A stretch of 64,000 nucleotides of DNA from contig NZ_JAJQVM010000002.1 in assembly GCF_021234875.1 (NCBI RefSeq), positions 1 to 64,000 on the forward strand, in the 5' to 3' direction. Below the pieces are notes generated by a model. It did not search any database and was not told the DNA's origin. It was given only the letters and a program-made list of their open reading frames with translations. Both the position numbers and the translations under genes were made by a program. Positions 36,622-45,572 of the stretch are shown piece after piece. Position 1 is the stretch's first letter; every line of letters starts with the position of its first letter. Origin of the DNA: Marinibactrum halimedae (lineage in GTDB: Bacteria > Pseudomonadota > Gammaproteobacteria > Pseudomonadales > Cellvibrionaceae).

Positions 36622-38126
36622 TGGGGTTTAGCTCCTCTACCCACTTCATTTCCGTTATTCCCGTTGCCCACCACATTCCCGTTATCCGTCGCATTCTCAT
36701 GATTTACTGCACCCATATAGCGTATCCAAGGTGTTTTTCGCTTTAAAAAATACTGCCAAGAGGCTTCATCAATTCGCCCTTCTTTTGAGCGAACGAGGTA
36801 TAACGCTTGTTGGGGCAGAGTCTGTATCTGCTCAGATAAGTCCAGCAGCTCCCCGGTTGGCGGCTCCCAACCAGGCACCACCCACGTTACCCTAGAAGGG
36901 CGGGTGTGAATTAATGTTCGAAGGGATTGCTCATCGCTGTCTACTGTTTCTTCCCCTAATTGAACGTAAGAAGAAAACGGCCAACCAGAACCCGAAATAC
37001 CCCAGAAGACCCCCAAACCAGACACAGCTTGTTTCCACTCGTCTTTTCTATGAGCTGAGTTAGAAGAATGAATATTATTGACACCAGTATCTTGGGATCT
37101 CAATTCTTGCACACTGAATGTATTTTTTTTCAGCTCTTTAACACTCGGTATTTTCGCGGCGTCATTGACTTTTCCCGCCACCGAACTGCCTGGGTCAGCC
37201 AATGGCATTGCCAATCTAGAGTAAAGCGGGCCTAAGACGTCATCGAGCAAAATAGATTGATCACGTTGACGACGAAGACGAAATAAAGCCCACATCAATA
37301 ACAACACTCTAGGTATGACACAATAAGTCAATAAACTCGCAAACAATACTGGCCACCATTGACCATACCACTCTATGGAAGACTCGGCAGGGCCTACCGA
37401 ATACGGTGCCGAGAGCCGATAATATCGTGTGGCTTCAACTAACTCTTTTGTGGGTACGGCGTCTGGCCACCATAGAGCCCATGGCGCACTCCACCCTTTA
37501 AACCCCTCAAATACGATTTCTGTGGACAATTGCACAGTGGAAGACCACCCAAACGCAAAGTCTTGAACTAATAAGCTGATAAAAAAAGTCAGTAATGCAC
37601 CCAACGAAAATGCCAAAGCGAACCATTGATTTAGCCAAAACCCATAGGCGGTCAATAAACAACGGGGTAGCATGGAGACTCGTTTAAGGTTGGCGGAACC
37701 TAATAACCCTCGCCACCAATATGGCAGGCGTTGAAATAGAAAAGGGGGTATAGTGGAAAAAAACCGGCGGCACAGCATTAAGCAAAACCACGCCCAAGGA
37801 AATATCACCAATACCAATAAAAACATCATGATATTCACAAGCCCATGACCACTGGCACCTAAAACACCCAAAAGTCCAGAACAGCCGACCGTAATTCCCA
37901 ATACAATCGCTAAAGCAATCGGCTGAAACGGGAACGCTAAAGTTGTGTTTTGACCTGTGCGCCAGTGATACCAATATTCAATCACATCACTGGGCTTTCC
38001 ATTCGCAAGTCCTGCGCTAATAATGGCACCTCTCTCCTCGGATTGACGATCAAACGATACCTCATCCAACGCGATTTCTCGTGCTTTTGCCAATGTCCAA
38101 ATGGTATTTATCAAAACAGTTTCCAA
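36618..38126 (-). CDS. DUF2868 membrane protein
   Basis: The 502-residue protein has several membrane helices (FQPIALAIVLGITVGCSGLLGVLG, IMMFLLVLVIFPWAWFCLMLC, FALAFSLGALLTFFISLLV, WPVLFASLLTYCVIPRVLLLMWALF) and a C-terminal soluble part of about 200 residues. The N-terminus ALDEVSFDRQSEERGAIISAGL fits DUF2868. The start used here is a TTG with no clear ribosome-binding site, so the exact start is uncertain. It overlaps the DUF3482 GTPase gene by four bases and must work with it. Function is not established. Confidence 0.85.
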   Translation of the reverse strand: METVLINTIWTLAKAREIALDEVSFDRQSEERGAIISAGLANGKPSDVIEYWYHWRTGQNTTLAFPFQPIALAIVLGITVGCSGLLGVLGASGHGLVNIMMFLLVLVIFPWAWFCLMLCRRFFSTIPPFLFQRLPYWWRGLLGSANLKRVSMLPRCLLTAYGFWLNQWFALAFSLGALLTFFISLLVQDFAFGWSSTVQLSTEIVFEGFKGWSAPWALWWPDAVPTKELVEATRYYRLSAPYSVGPAESSIEWYGQWWPVLFASLLTYCVIPRVLLLMWALFRLRRQRDQSILLDDVLGPLYSRLAMPLADPGSSVAGKVNDAAKIPSVKELKKNTFSVQELRSQDTGVNNIHSSNSAHRKDEWKQAVSGLGVFWGISGSGWPFSSYVQLGEETVDSDEQSLRTLIHTRPSRVTWVVPGWEPPTGELLDLSEQIQTLPQQALYLVRSKEGRIDEASWQYFLKRKTPWIRYMGAVNHENATDNGNVVGNGNNGNEVGRGAKPQ

Positions 38127-38462
38127 TGTGTAAAGAATCGATCTAATTCAAATCATTGCTTATATAGCGGCACCGTATCAAACATCCAGTGCTAACTTCA
38201 TCGCTACACGGTGTTTGTCGTAACAGCTCACCATTTTGTTATCACTCGCCAATAGTATACTGGGGTGAAATGTGTAGAATGAATGCCTAGACTGTGAAGG
38301 AAAAATGCACAGAGAAATGTGCAGATCACCAACAATAAAAAATGAAAATAAAGAAATATCATTCTCATTTTTACCCCTCTCATTTAAAACCGGGTAAAGA
38401 CGAGTAAATTTTGATAAATCCCGCATTGATCCACCGGACGACTGGTTGACTAACCGCATCGG
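38127..38462. other. Divergent promoter region, DUF2868 / CHASE-GGDEF
   Basis: These 336 bases hold no gene with support. They are the only space for both promoters. No convincing operator was found. Confidence 0.4.
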
Positions 38463-40073
38463 ATGACACATGGTAGTACCCGAGAACAAACTGCAGCGAC
38501 AGCTGACCAGTCACATGGAAGCGTTAAAGTGAGTAAAATTAATTTTCCCAAATACACATGGCCGGTTGCCGTGTTTTCTATTGGATTAGTTGCAACTCTG
38601 TTAGTAGTAGCAATTGCACGAAACTATCAAATACACGCCAATAAAGAGTCTTTTCATCATGGTGCTCAACAACGCACATTAACACTCCAATCGTTGATCG
38701 ACAGCGATATTCACATTCTGGGCTCTGCAGCCAACTTTTTCTATTCCACCCCATCAGAGTTGTGGGACAATTTTGATGTGTTTACACCGCGCATATTGGA
38801 ATATTCTATGGCCATTGTGGCCGTAGAATGGCTAGAACGTATCCCTCCCAACAAGCTAGACACACGGGTTGAAGCACTGAAAAAACGCTTTCCTGGATTC
38901 CAGGCCCATACCGTTATAGATCGACAAAAGGTCATTGGCTTCCACGATAAGACGACAGAAAAGTTTCTGGTCGCTGACATCATGCCGCGCACCGCCAATA
39001 ATATGAATTTACTCGGTTTTTACCCGGTACAAGAACGCTTTTCACGCAGTGTGGAATCCATGGAGCGTACCGGTGTGGCCGTAGTCTCTGACCGAGTTCG
39101 CTTACTACAAGATGGCACCCACTCCACCATCGATAAAACCGGAGTCTTGGTGTATCACCCCGTCTTCGACGCCAATAACCAAGATAAAACCGCTCAAAAC
39201 AAACCCTTAATTGGCAGCGTTATTGGTGTATTGAGAATTACCGACTACATCAGCGAGGTGTTACGAAAATTCGAAGGCCATCGTCCATTAAACTTAAAAA
39301 TTGTTGATACCGGATTTGAAGCGGAAGATGCCTCTCTCCTATACACCAATGAATATTACAGCGACAGCAAAGGGTTACATTCTCGGAATTTGTTGCATTT
39401 GCCCAACCGCGTCTGGGAGGTGCATTACCAAGCGGAAGACAAATTAAGCAGTGATCAAGTCCTCGCCTTATCGATCATAGCCGGTGCCGGCTTCTTGCTC
39501 TCAGTATTAATGGCCACTATTTTTTATGTCTTGGATAGTCATCGCCTAGTCATTTCACGGCGACTCGCTGATCGCACACAACAACTCGAACAATTAGTGC
39601 ACCAAGACTGCTTAACCGGTGTCGCCAATCGACGTAAATTTGATGCCACAATTAGCCTTTGGGTTGCCGCCAAAAAGTCGTTTGGTCTGCTTGTGCTAGA
39701 CGTAGATCGATTTAAAAGCATTAATGACACCTATGGCCATGCCATCGGCGATGAAGTCTTAAAAACCATCTCTTATCTCCTCACAGATCAGTGCCGAACC
39801 AAGGACATTGTTGCGCGCATTGGTGGAGATGAACTGGCGGTATTGTGTCACGTCAACAGCGATAGAGAGTTGTGTCAACTCGCTGAAGTCCTAAGACAGC
39901 AAGTGGAACGCAATCCCTTTGTTGTCAAAGAACATCGCTTTCGTGTACAACTTAGCATTGGCGGTGTGTTTTACCGCAACGGCATGACTGAAGAAGACAT
40001 GCACATTCAGGCAGACCGAGAGCTATATAACGCTAAACGCAGTGGTCGAAACCAAGTTAGTATCGCCGCCTAA
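38463..40073 (+). CDS. CHASE-domain diguanylate cyclase
   Basis: The 536-residue protein has a membrane helix near 38-55, a periplasmic CHASE sensor (FDVFTPRILEYSMAIVAVEWLERIPP, TGVLVYHPVFDA), a second membrane helix near 340-362 and a GGDEF domain. The active-site loop is GGDEL (454-458) and an inhibitory RxxD site (RTKD) lies five residues before it, the usual spacing for product feedback. It should make cyclic di-GMP in response to an external small molecule. The ATG at 38463 has no clear ribosome-binding site; a GTG at 38528 (VSKINFPKY) after GGAAGCG is an alternative start that keeps both membrane helices. Confidence 0.9.
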   Translation: MTHGSTREQTAATADQSHGSVKVSKINFPKYTWPVAVFSIGLVATLLVVAIARNYQIHANKESFHHGAQQRTLTLQSLIDSDIHILGSAANFFYSTPSELWDNFDVFTPRILEYSMAIVAVEWLERIPPNKLDTRVEALKKRFPGFQAHTVIDRQKVIGFHDKTTEKFLVADIMPRTANNMNLLGFYPVQERFSRSVESMERTGVAVVSDRVRLLQDGTHSTIDKTGVLVYHPVFDANNQDKTAQNKPLIGSVIGVLRITDYISEVLRKFEGHRPLNLKIVDTGFEAEDASLLYTNEYYSDSKGLHSRNLLHLPNRVWEVHYQAEDKLSSDQVLALSIIAGAGFLLSVLMATIFYVLDSHRLVISRRLADRTQQLEQLVHQDCLTGVANRRKFDATISLWVAAKKSFGLLVLDVDRFKSINDTYGHAIGDEVLKTISYLLTDQCRTKDIVARIGGDELAVLCHVNSDRELCQLAEVLRQQVERNPFVVKEHRFRVQLSIGGVFYRNGMTEEDMHIQADRELYNAKRSGRNQVSIAA

Positions 40074-40120
40074 TCGCGTTCCTAAACCTGCATTTCCTGC
40101 CCTTTTTTCATCAGCCGCTC

Positions 40121-40152
40121 ATCTCAACATGGTAAAGTTGTCATGTTGAGAT
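40121..40152. repeat. Perfect inverted repeat downstream of the cyclase gene
   Basis: ATCTCAACATG, ten-base spacer, CATGTTGAGAT. No T-run follows on the plus strand. It could end the cyclase transcript or serve as an operator for the AraC-type gene that starts about 230 bases on. Nothing else is seen in the 305-base gap. Confidence 0.6.
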
Positions 40153-40378
40153 AACGCTTTGTCACCTTTAGCAGATGCTTGTCACCTTTTGAATTCATAT
40201 AATATTTGTATGACTTACCTCATTATCACAGCACTCCCTGTGGATTAGACGAGATTTCTTGAGCCAAGAAGAGTCCTTGATCAGGCGTTGATCATGATAA
40301 GAGCCAAGACTGCAAGCAAAAAAGTCATCACCCTCGTCTGCGACCAACAACAAGGCATTAAGGTGGAGAAAAAGCACT

Positions 40379-41404
40379 ATGAAACGAGCAACCAAGTTCA
40401 GTGTTGAGCCCAACTGGGCTATTTTACTTCAGGACATGAAAATTGATCCTGTTGAAGCACTTACCCATGCTGGTTTACCAGAAGATTTGATCCACCGGGA
40501 AAATGCATCCCTTTTACCTAAAGAGTTTTTCCGCCTATGGCGTGGATTCGAAGCCGCTGCAGACGGTCGCGAAGTTGCCTTGTTAATTGCACAGCACCTT
40601 ACTGTTGAATCATTCAGCCCCCCTTTGTTTGCCAGCATTTGCAGTAGCAATTTGAATGAAGCGTTATTGCGTATTAAGGAATACAAGCCATTGATTGGTC
40701 CCATGGACCTTCACGTAGATATCACCAGCGACTTCACCCAACTATCCATAGAGTGCTATGGTTCTGATGAACCGATTCCTCATTCATTGAGCATGGCAGA
40801 ACTCGTCTTTTTTACTCAACTCGCCCGTATCGCCACACGAGCAAACATCAACCCCGCATACATCTCCTTACCGGTTGTTCCGAGAAACCCTGAACCTTAT
40901 CGAGAATATTTTGGGTGTGACATTGTTCAAGGGGACTCACTGTCCATTCGGTTTAGTGCAGAAGATGCCCAACGTACGTTTTTAACGAAAAATGCCGGCA
41001 TGTGGAACTTCTTTGAAGAAAAGCTTAAAGTGAAATTGAAAGACTTGAATACCGTATCCACCACGTCTGATCGCGTTCGCGCTGTGTTAGTTGAGTCCTT
41101 GCCCAGAGGTGAATCATCTATCGAATTTGTTTCAGACAAATTGGCGATGAGCAAACGCACATTACAGCGCAAGCTGGCAAAAGAAGACGAAAGTTATCAA
41201 GGTTTATTGCAATCAATACGAACCGACCTTGCCGATCACTATTTAATGAAGTCCACTTTACCACTGGGTGAGATTTCGTTTCTGCTCGGATTTCAAGAGC
41301 CCAACTCGTTTGTTCGCGCCTACAGCAGCTGGACCGGCGTAACCCCTGGAAAATTTCGACAATTTCAGAAATCCAACGGCCATTCACAGGTAGCGGTCAA
41401 TTAA
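40379..41404 (+). CDS. AraC-family transcriptional regulator
   Basis: The 341-residue regulator starts after GGTGGAG. Its N-terminal part (about 20-210) resembles the Arabinose_bd ligand domain of the OruR/ArgR-like AraC group (LPEDLIHRENASLLPKEFFRLWRGFE, AELVFFTQLARIA). The C-terminal helix-turn-helix pair has VSDKLAMSKRTLQRKLAKEDESYQGLL and LGEISFLLGFQEPNSFVRAYSSWTGVTPGKFRQ. It should activate one or a few genes on sensing a small molecule. The next plus-strand gene is the outer-membrane barrel at 41710, a possible target but unproved. Confidence 0.92.
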   Translation: MKRATKFSVEPNWAILLQDMKIDPVEALTHAGLPEDLIHRENASLLPKEFFRLWRGFEAAADGREVALLIAQHLTVESFSPPLFASICSSNLNEALLRIKEYKPLIGPMDLHVDITSDFTQLSIECYGSDEPIPHSLSMAELVFFTQLARIATRANINPAYISLPVVPRNPEPYREYFGCDIVQGDSLSIRFSAEDAQRTFLTKNAGMWNFFEEKLKVKLKDLNTVSTTSDRVRAVLVESLPRGESSIEFVSDKLAMSKRTLQRKLAKEDESYQGLLQSIRTDLADHYLMKSTLPLGEISFLLGFQEPNSFVRAYSSWTGVTPGKFRQFQKSNGHSQVAVN

Positions 41405-41426
41405 AGTGTGAATACAATTGCACCAC

Positions 41427-41450
41427 ATCAAAGGGGGCAGCCCCTTTGAT
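41427..41450. terminator. Hairpin after the AraC-type gene
   Basis: ATCAAAGGGG, loop GCAG, CCCCTTTGAT: a ten-base perfect stem 22 bases after the stop. It lacks a T-run, so it may be a weak or factor-aided terminator. The rest of the gap to 41709 shows nothing else. Confidence 0.6.
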
Positions 41451-41709
41451 ATACTCTTACGATCTATGTGTTTGAATGTGCTTTTTTGTTTACCGTCTTT
41501 TCATTTTTCTCTCACTGCTCTCCCATCTTTTTCTCCCCTTCACCCATACACTCTCTTTTTATTAAAATACTGATACCACCTACTGTTATTACCGGTATTG
41601 CTGTTAACCGGGTTTTAATGATTTACTAAAAGCATACAAGCAACAAAAATCACAATAACCATCATGCTCACAACATGCCTTCAGTGAGGCACAATTTAGG
41701 GTGACTCTC

Positions 41710-42453
41710 ATGACGATACGCTTTTGTAATGCTGTTCCATGGCTTTCCGCTTTAATGCTCATCGGATTATCCCTTCATACTTATGCACAACCCATCACTC
41801 ACATCTATTTTGGTGGGGGAATATTAAAATCCGAATATGAAATGGACCCGATTAATTATCAGGGTAACTTTTTCGATGCCACAGAGTCCGTCACCACAAC
41901 TCCAGATGAAACCGAAGATACCGGCTGGATTCTCACCTACGGTTACCAATTCCACAAATACTTTGCGTTTGAAGCGTCTTACCAAAGCTTGGGAGAATTT
42001 ACCCAAGAAGGTCGCCACTCAGTAGAAGGCTTATTGCTCAGTGATGGCACCAACGAAACATCCATCTCTTACACGGGGACGGCCGCTGTGAATATAGAGC
42101 CCAAAGGCTTGTCTGTGGCGGGTGTGGCCTTGTGGCCTGTGACCAAGCGTTTTTCTGTCCGCGCCAAAGCTGAAGCGCGCTATTTTACCTATGAATCCAA
42201 GCTTACCTTTGTAGATCCTATTCCCGGATTTAGCCTAGGCGATACAGTGGTTGAGCCATTCGAATCTGTCTCTCCCATCAACGAAAACATGAATGACTTT
42301 GGGTACGGTGTTGGCTTGGAATTAAACTATCGAATCACTTGGGACTGGAGCACTTCATTGGTGTGGCATCGGTATCTCGATGTAGACGGAGGACTTTTAC
42401 TCGATGAGTTTGATGCTGACAGTCTAGGGCTACAAATACAGTATCACTATTAA
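41710..42453 (+). CDS. Outer-membrane beta-barrel protein
   Basis: The start at 41710 follows AGGGTGA; a GTG nine bases upstream is the other option. The 247-residue product has a signal peptide cut after TYAQ. Alternating strands then fit an OmpA/OmpW-like eight-strand barrel: ITHIYFGGGILKSEYEM, TGWILTYGYQFHKYFAFEASYQSLGEF, LSVAGVALWPVTKRFSVRAKAEARYF, FGYGVGLELNYRITWDWSTSLVWHRY. The last residues, DSLGLQIQYHY, end in an aromatic residue as barrels do. The cargo or partner is unknown. Confidence 0.82.
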   Translation: MTIRFCNAVPWLSALMLIGLSLHTYAQPITHIYFGGGILKSEYEMDPINYQGNFFDATESVTTTPDETEDTGWILTYGYQFHKYFAFEASYQSLGEFTQEGRHSVEGLLLSDGTNETSISYTGTAAVNIEPKGLSVAGVALWPVTKRFSVRAKAEARYFTYESKLTFVDPIPGFSLGDTVVEPFESVSPINENMNDFGYGVGLELNYRITWDWSTSLVWHRYLDVDGGLLLDEFDADSLGLQIQYHY

Positions 42454-42511
42454 TATAGGTACCAATAATATAGGCACCAACAATACAGGTACCAACAATA
42501 CAGGTACCAAG
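42452..42511. repeat. 15-base tandem repeat, four units
   Basis: Four adjoining 15-base units of the type AATACAGGTACCAAC begin at the stop codon of the barrel gene and run into the spacer before the kinase gene. Units three and four differ by one base; the first two carry one or two more changes. Confidence 0.9.
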
Positions 42512-42673
42512 ATTAATACGGGATCAAGATTGCATCGTCATTAAATGCAGTACTTGAATGCCCCTTATTAAACAGTGTTACCAAACATAGGTAGCCAATG
42601 TTGCTACTCAACACCATTATAGAAACGCCACAGTCATACTAAGAACAGTAATACTAAGAAAAGTAAGTACACC

Positions 42674-44239
42674 ATGGAAAAATCCAACGACGACGCGACA
42701 CAATTAGTACACCGCCCCACAGAGTCCTCCCCTGCGAGCAGCTCAATTGACAGCGATCCTGCAGGATCAATGGACGAAACCGAGTTGGGCGGTGAAGATG
42801 AAAAAACCATTCTCGCCCGTCGCCAGTCAGACCGATCACACCATGAGAACACCGATCATCTGATCACCCCCAACCCAGACCACACCGGCAGCGGCAACGC
42901 CACCTTGATGCGCGCTGCCAATGCTGGCCGGCGTCAAATTCGAGAAGGCACGGTAATCAATCATCGTTTTCTCCTGAAAACCCACCTTGGCAGTGGTGGT
43001 ATGGGCGTAGTGTACCGCGCACTGGATAAACGCAAGCAAGAAGCACAAGACCGCAATCCCTATGTCGCCATCAAAATTTTAGGGGAAGAATTTAAGCGAC
43101 ACCCCAAAGCCTTTATTGCTCTCCAACGCGAAGCGGGCAAGTCGCAAACCCTCGCTCATCCCAATATCATCACGGTGTACGACTTTGATCGCGATCAAGA
43201 CACCGTCTACATGACCATGGAAGTGCTTGAAGGCACAACACTGGATGACTTTATCCGCGATCACTCCACGGGCATTCCCATGGAAGAAGCCGAGCCCATC
43301 ATCAAGGCCATTGCTAGCGGCCTCGCTTATGCGCACTCAAAAGGCATCGTGCATTCAGACTTAAAACCTTCCAACGTATTCTTAACAAAAGAGGGAACCG
43401 TCAAAATTCTAGACTTCGGTATTGCACGTGCCGCCAGCCAAGAAAACGCGTCCACCGGCGGGACAAGCTCGGCGAAAACGACGGAAACAAACTCCCCAGG
43501 AAAGAAAGACCGCACGGTTTTCGATGCCGGGGAGCTAGGCGGTTTAACACCCGCCTACGCCAGTATCGAAATGTTTGCCGGCAAAGACCCTCACCCGTCG
43601 GATGATATCTATGCACTGGGCATTATTGCCCATGAATTGCTTACCGGTGAGCACCCCTATCAACGCAAACGTGCCCCGCAGGCTCACTCGGCCCAAATGA
43701 AGCCCGAGCGTATCAAATCAATCAAAGGCCACCATTGGCGAGCCATTGCTGGCGCCCTTGCCCTCGAACGCGAAAATAGGATTGAGGATGCCGCAGCCTT
43801 TCTGGCTAAATTTGAAGGGGGTTCAAAAGTCGTTAAGGCGTTGGTCGGAGGGTTGGGCATTGCCATGGTATTGGTGATCGCTCTAGCCCTACAACAACCT
43901 GAAACTGGGCCAGAAATTCCGTTCAATGAACTACCATCTTCTACCCAAGCAGAGATCACCAATGCCCTGAGCGAAGCCCAAAGCGCACTTCGCTTCAATG
44001 ACATCAACGGTGCACTGTTTTATTTGAACAAAGCTTACGAGTTACACCCAAGAAATCCAGATGCAGAAGCTCACCTACAAGAAGTGGTGAAAGACATCGT
44101 TCGCCAAAAACCAGACATCAATGATCGTGATGGTATACAACAGCAACTGGAGCGTATGAATACGCTATTGCAATACCCAGCATTAAACAATAACGAGACA
44201 CTGATTAATGAGCAGGAGCGATTACAAAGCTTACTCTAA
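42674..44239 (+). CDS. Serine/threonine protein kinase with membrane anchor and TPR-like tail
   Basis: The 521-residue protein has a Hanks-type kinase domain at about 93-390: Gly loop LGSGGMGVVY, Lys134 in VAIKIL, catalytic Asp229 in HSDLKPSN, DFG at 247-249 and an APE-like region replaced by TPAYASIE. The usual HRD is HSD, so it is a non-RD kinase. The N-terminal 90 residues are Ser/Asp-rich with TILARRQ, a possible site for an FHA partner. A membrane helix near 392-413 is followed by a short TPR-like part (LRFNDINGALFYLNKAYELHPRNPDAEAHL). It may regulate an envelope or secretion process. The neighbours include the Sel1-caspase gene. Confidence 0.88.
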   Translation: MEKSNDDATQLVHRPTESSPASSSIDSDPAGSMDETELGGEDEKTILARRQSDRSHHENTDHLITPNPDHTGSGNATLMRAANAGRRQIREGTVINHRFLLKTHLGSGGMGVVYRALDKRKQEAQDRNPYVAIKILGEEFKRHPKAFIALQREAGKSQTLAHPNIITVYDFDRDQDTVYMTMEVLEGTTLDDFIRDHSTGIPMEEAEPIIKAIASGLAYAHSKGIVHSDLKPSNVFLTKEGTVKILDFGIARAASQENASTGGTSSAKTTETNSPGKKDRTVFDAGELGGLTPAYASIEMFAGKDPHPSDDIYALGIIAHELLTGEHPYQRKRAPQAHSAQMKPERIKSIKGHHWRAIAGALALERENRIEDAAAFLAKFEGGSKVVKALVGGLGIAMVLVIALALQQPETGPEIPFNELPSSTQAEITNALSEAQSALRFNDINGALFYLNKAYELHPRNPDAEAHLQEVVKDIVRQKPDINDRDGIQQQLERMNTLLQYPALNNNETLINEQERLQSLL

Positions 44240-44291
44240 TGCGTATTCAATGCGTTTTTATAATCAAACAGGTCGATCACTCACCGGGTGA

Positions 44292-45209
44292 TCATCCATT
44301 ACGAAAGAATTGCTCTAGCTGCTGGAGCAATTCAGGCCAAGCCTCTAGCCAGCAGCAACTGTGAGAAAACCCGTTCTTCACCCAGCGCTCCCCACCGTGA
44401 ACTTCAAGGTATGCATCCGATATGGCTAAAGGCACAACGTCATCATTATCGCCAACAATATGAACCTGCTGAAATGACGGTTTCCCCCGCCCAGGAAACG
44501 GCAAATGAGTCGGGTTCAAAGACCCTTGCAGAGGCAAATACCCGAACGTTTCCGTCCATTGCTCTGGGTCTAAATTCCCGGCGATGGTCACCACACGATC
44601 AACAGCCTCATTTTTCGGCGCCAAAAGCAAAGCCAAAGTACCCCCGCCGCTATAGCCGAACAGAGTAATTTTGGCCGATGGGTCATCCAGTAAGAAAGGC
44701 GCTATATAAGCATCCAAGGCCTGCGCCATGCTCTCAACCACCTGTGGGGAATAGCGTTCGTTGGTCCATAATGCCGGCTCGCAAACGGGCTCATCTGATA
44801 GACCAAAATAACAGGGCCTACCCAAATACAATGTGGGCCGAGGGTCTTTAACCATTAACTCAAATGCCAAAGGTTGCATCGGCGTGGGGTCAGCCGATAC
44901 AAAACGCCCATTAATCCATGGAATACCATCTCCCTCAATATAAACATGCAAGCGGGTTGATGATGCTTCCAGTGAATCCTCTTTCAATACCACCGGTTTC
45001 AAATTCGGTGCCACGGTAATCATTGGCAAATCACCGTATACGCTAACTGTCCTCTGCCAACCCAATACCTTCACACGGTCTTCCAACGCCGGCGAAAAAG
45101 AGGAGCAACCGAGGGTCATGGTAACGAAGAAGGTCATTCCCATCGTCCCCATGACACCACGCCACCGACCAATACGGGTTATTAAAACTTGAGAAAAAAT
45201 AAACGACAT
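44292..45209 (-). CDS. Lipoprotein alpha/beta hydrolase
   Basis: The 305-residue product has an N-terminal hydrophobic segment ending in the lipobox TLGC (Cys35). The true start may be Met20 or later. The hydrolase fold shows HVYIEGDGIPW, then the nucleophile Ser in LFGYSGGGTLALLL, an acidic residue in IVGDNDDVVP and His in GFSHSCCW as the triad. It should cleave an ester or thioester at the envelope; the substrate is not evident. It is convergent with the kinase gene and divergent from the caspase gene. Confidence 0.82.
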   Translation of the reverse strand: MSFIFSQVLITRIGRWRGVMGTMGMTFFVTMTLGCSSFSPALEDRVKVLGWQRTVSVYGDLPMITVAPNLKPVVLKEDSLEASSTRLHVYIEGDGIPWINGRFVSADPTPMQPLAFELMVKDPRPTLYLGRPCYFGLSDEPVCEPALWTNERYSPQVVESMAQALDAYIAPFLLDDPSAKITLFGYSGGGTLALLLAPKNEAVDRVVTIAGNLDPEQWTETFGYLPLQGSLNPTHLPFPGRGKPSFQQVHIVGDNDDVVPLAISDAYLEVHGGERWVKNGFSHSCCWLEAWPELLQQLEQFFRNG

Positions 45210-45572
45210 AAAAATTAAATAAAGCGCAATAAAATTGGCTTCCCATTATTTCGAAAAAGAATCTATTTTGTGAGGCTATCCATGCATAAGGTGTGCGTTA
45301 GCCAGTAGAATTTAATGTGCTCCAATTAATATCAATGGCATGTGAACGATGAATGACACATAAAATTCAGTGCGTCAGTACTAATTTTATAATGACCACT
45401 TTATAGTGACGGCTTCATAGCAAGAACTTAATAAAACAGGTTAATACAACAGCTTAATTCAACAACGTAGTAGCGACGGTTTCATAACCGTGTGTATATA
45501 AACGTATACATCATAATGACATTCACGTTCCACTTAAAAAGAAAATAGAAAAACAACATGAAGAGGACTGTC
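45210..45572. other. Divergent promoter region, hydrolase / caspase
   Basis: About 360 bases without a gene. It contains several near-repeats (AACAGGTTAATACAACAGCTTAATTCAACAACG and GTGACGGCTTCATAG/GCGACGGTTTCATAA types) but no clear palindrome. Confidence 0.45.
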
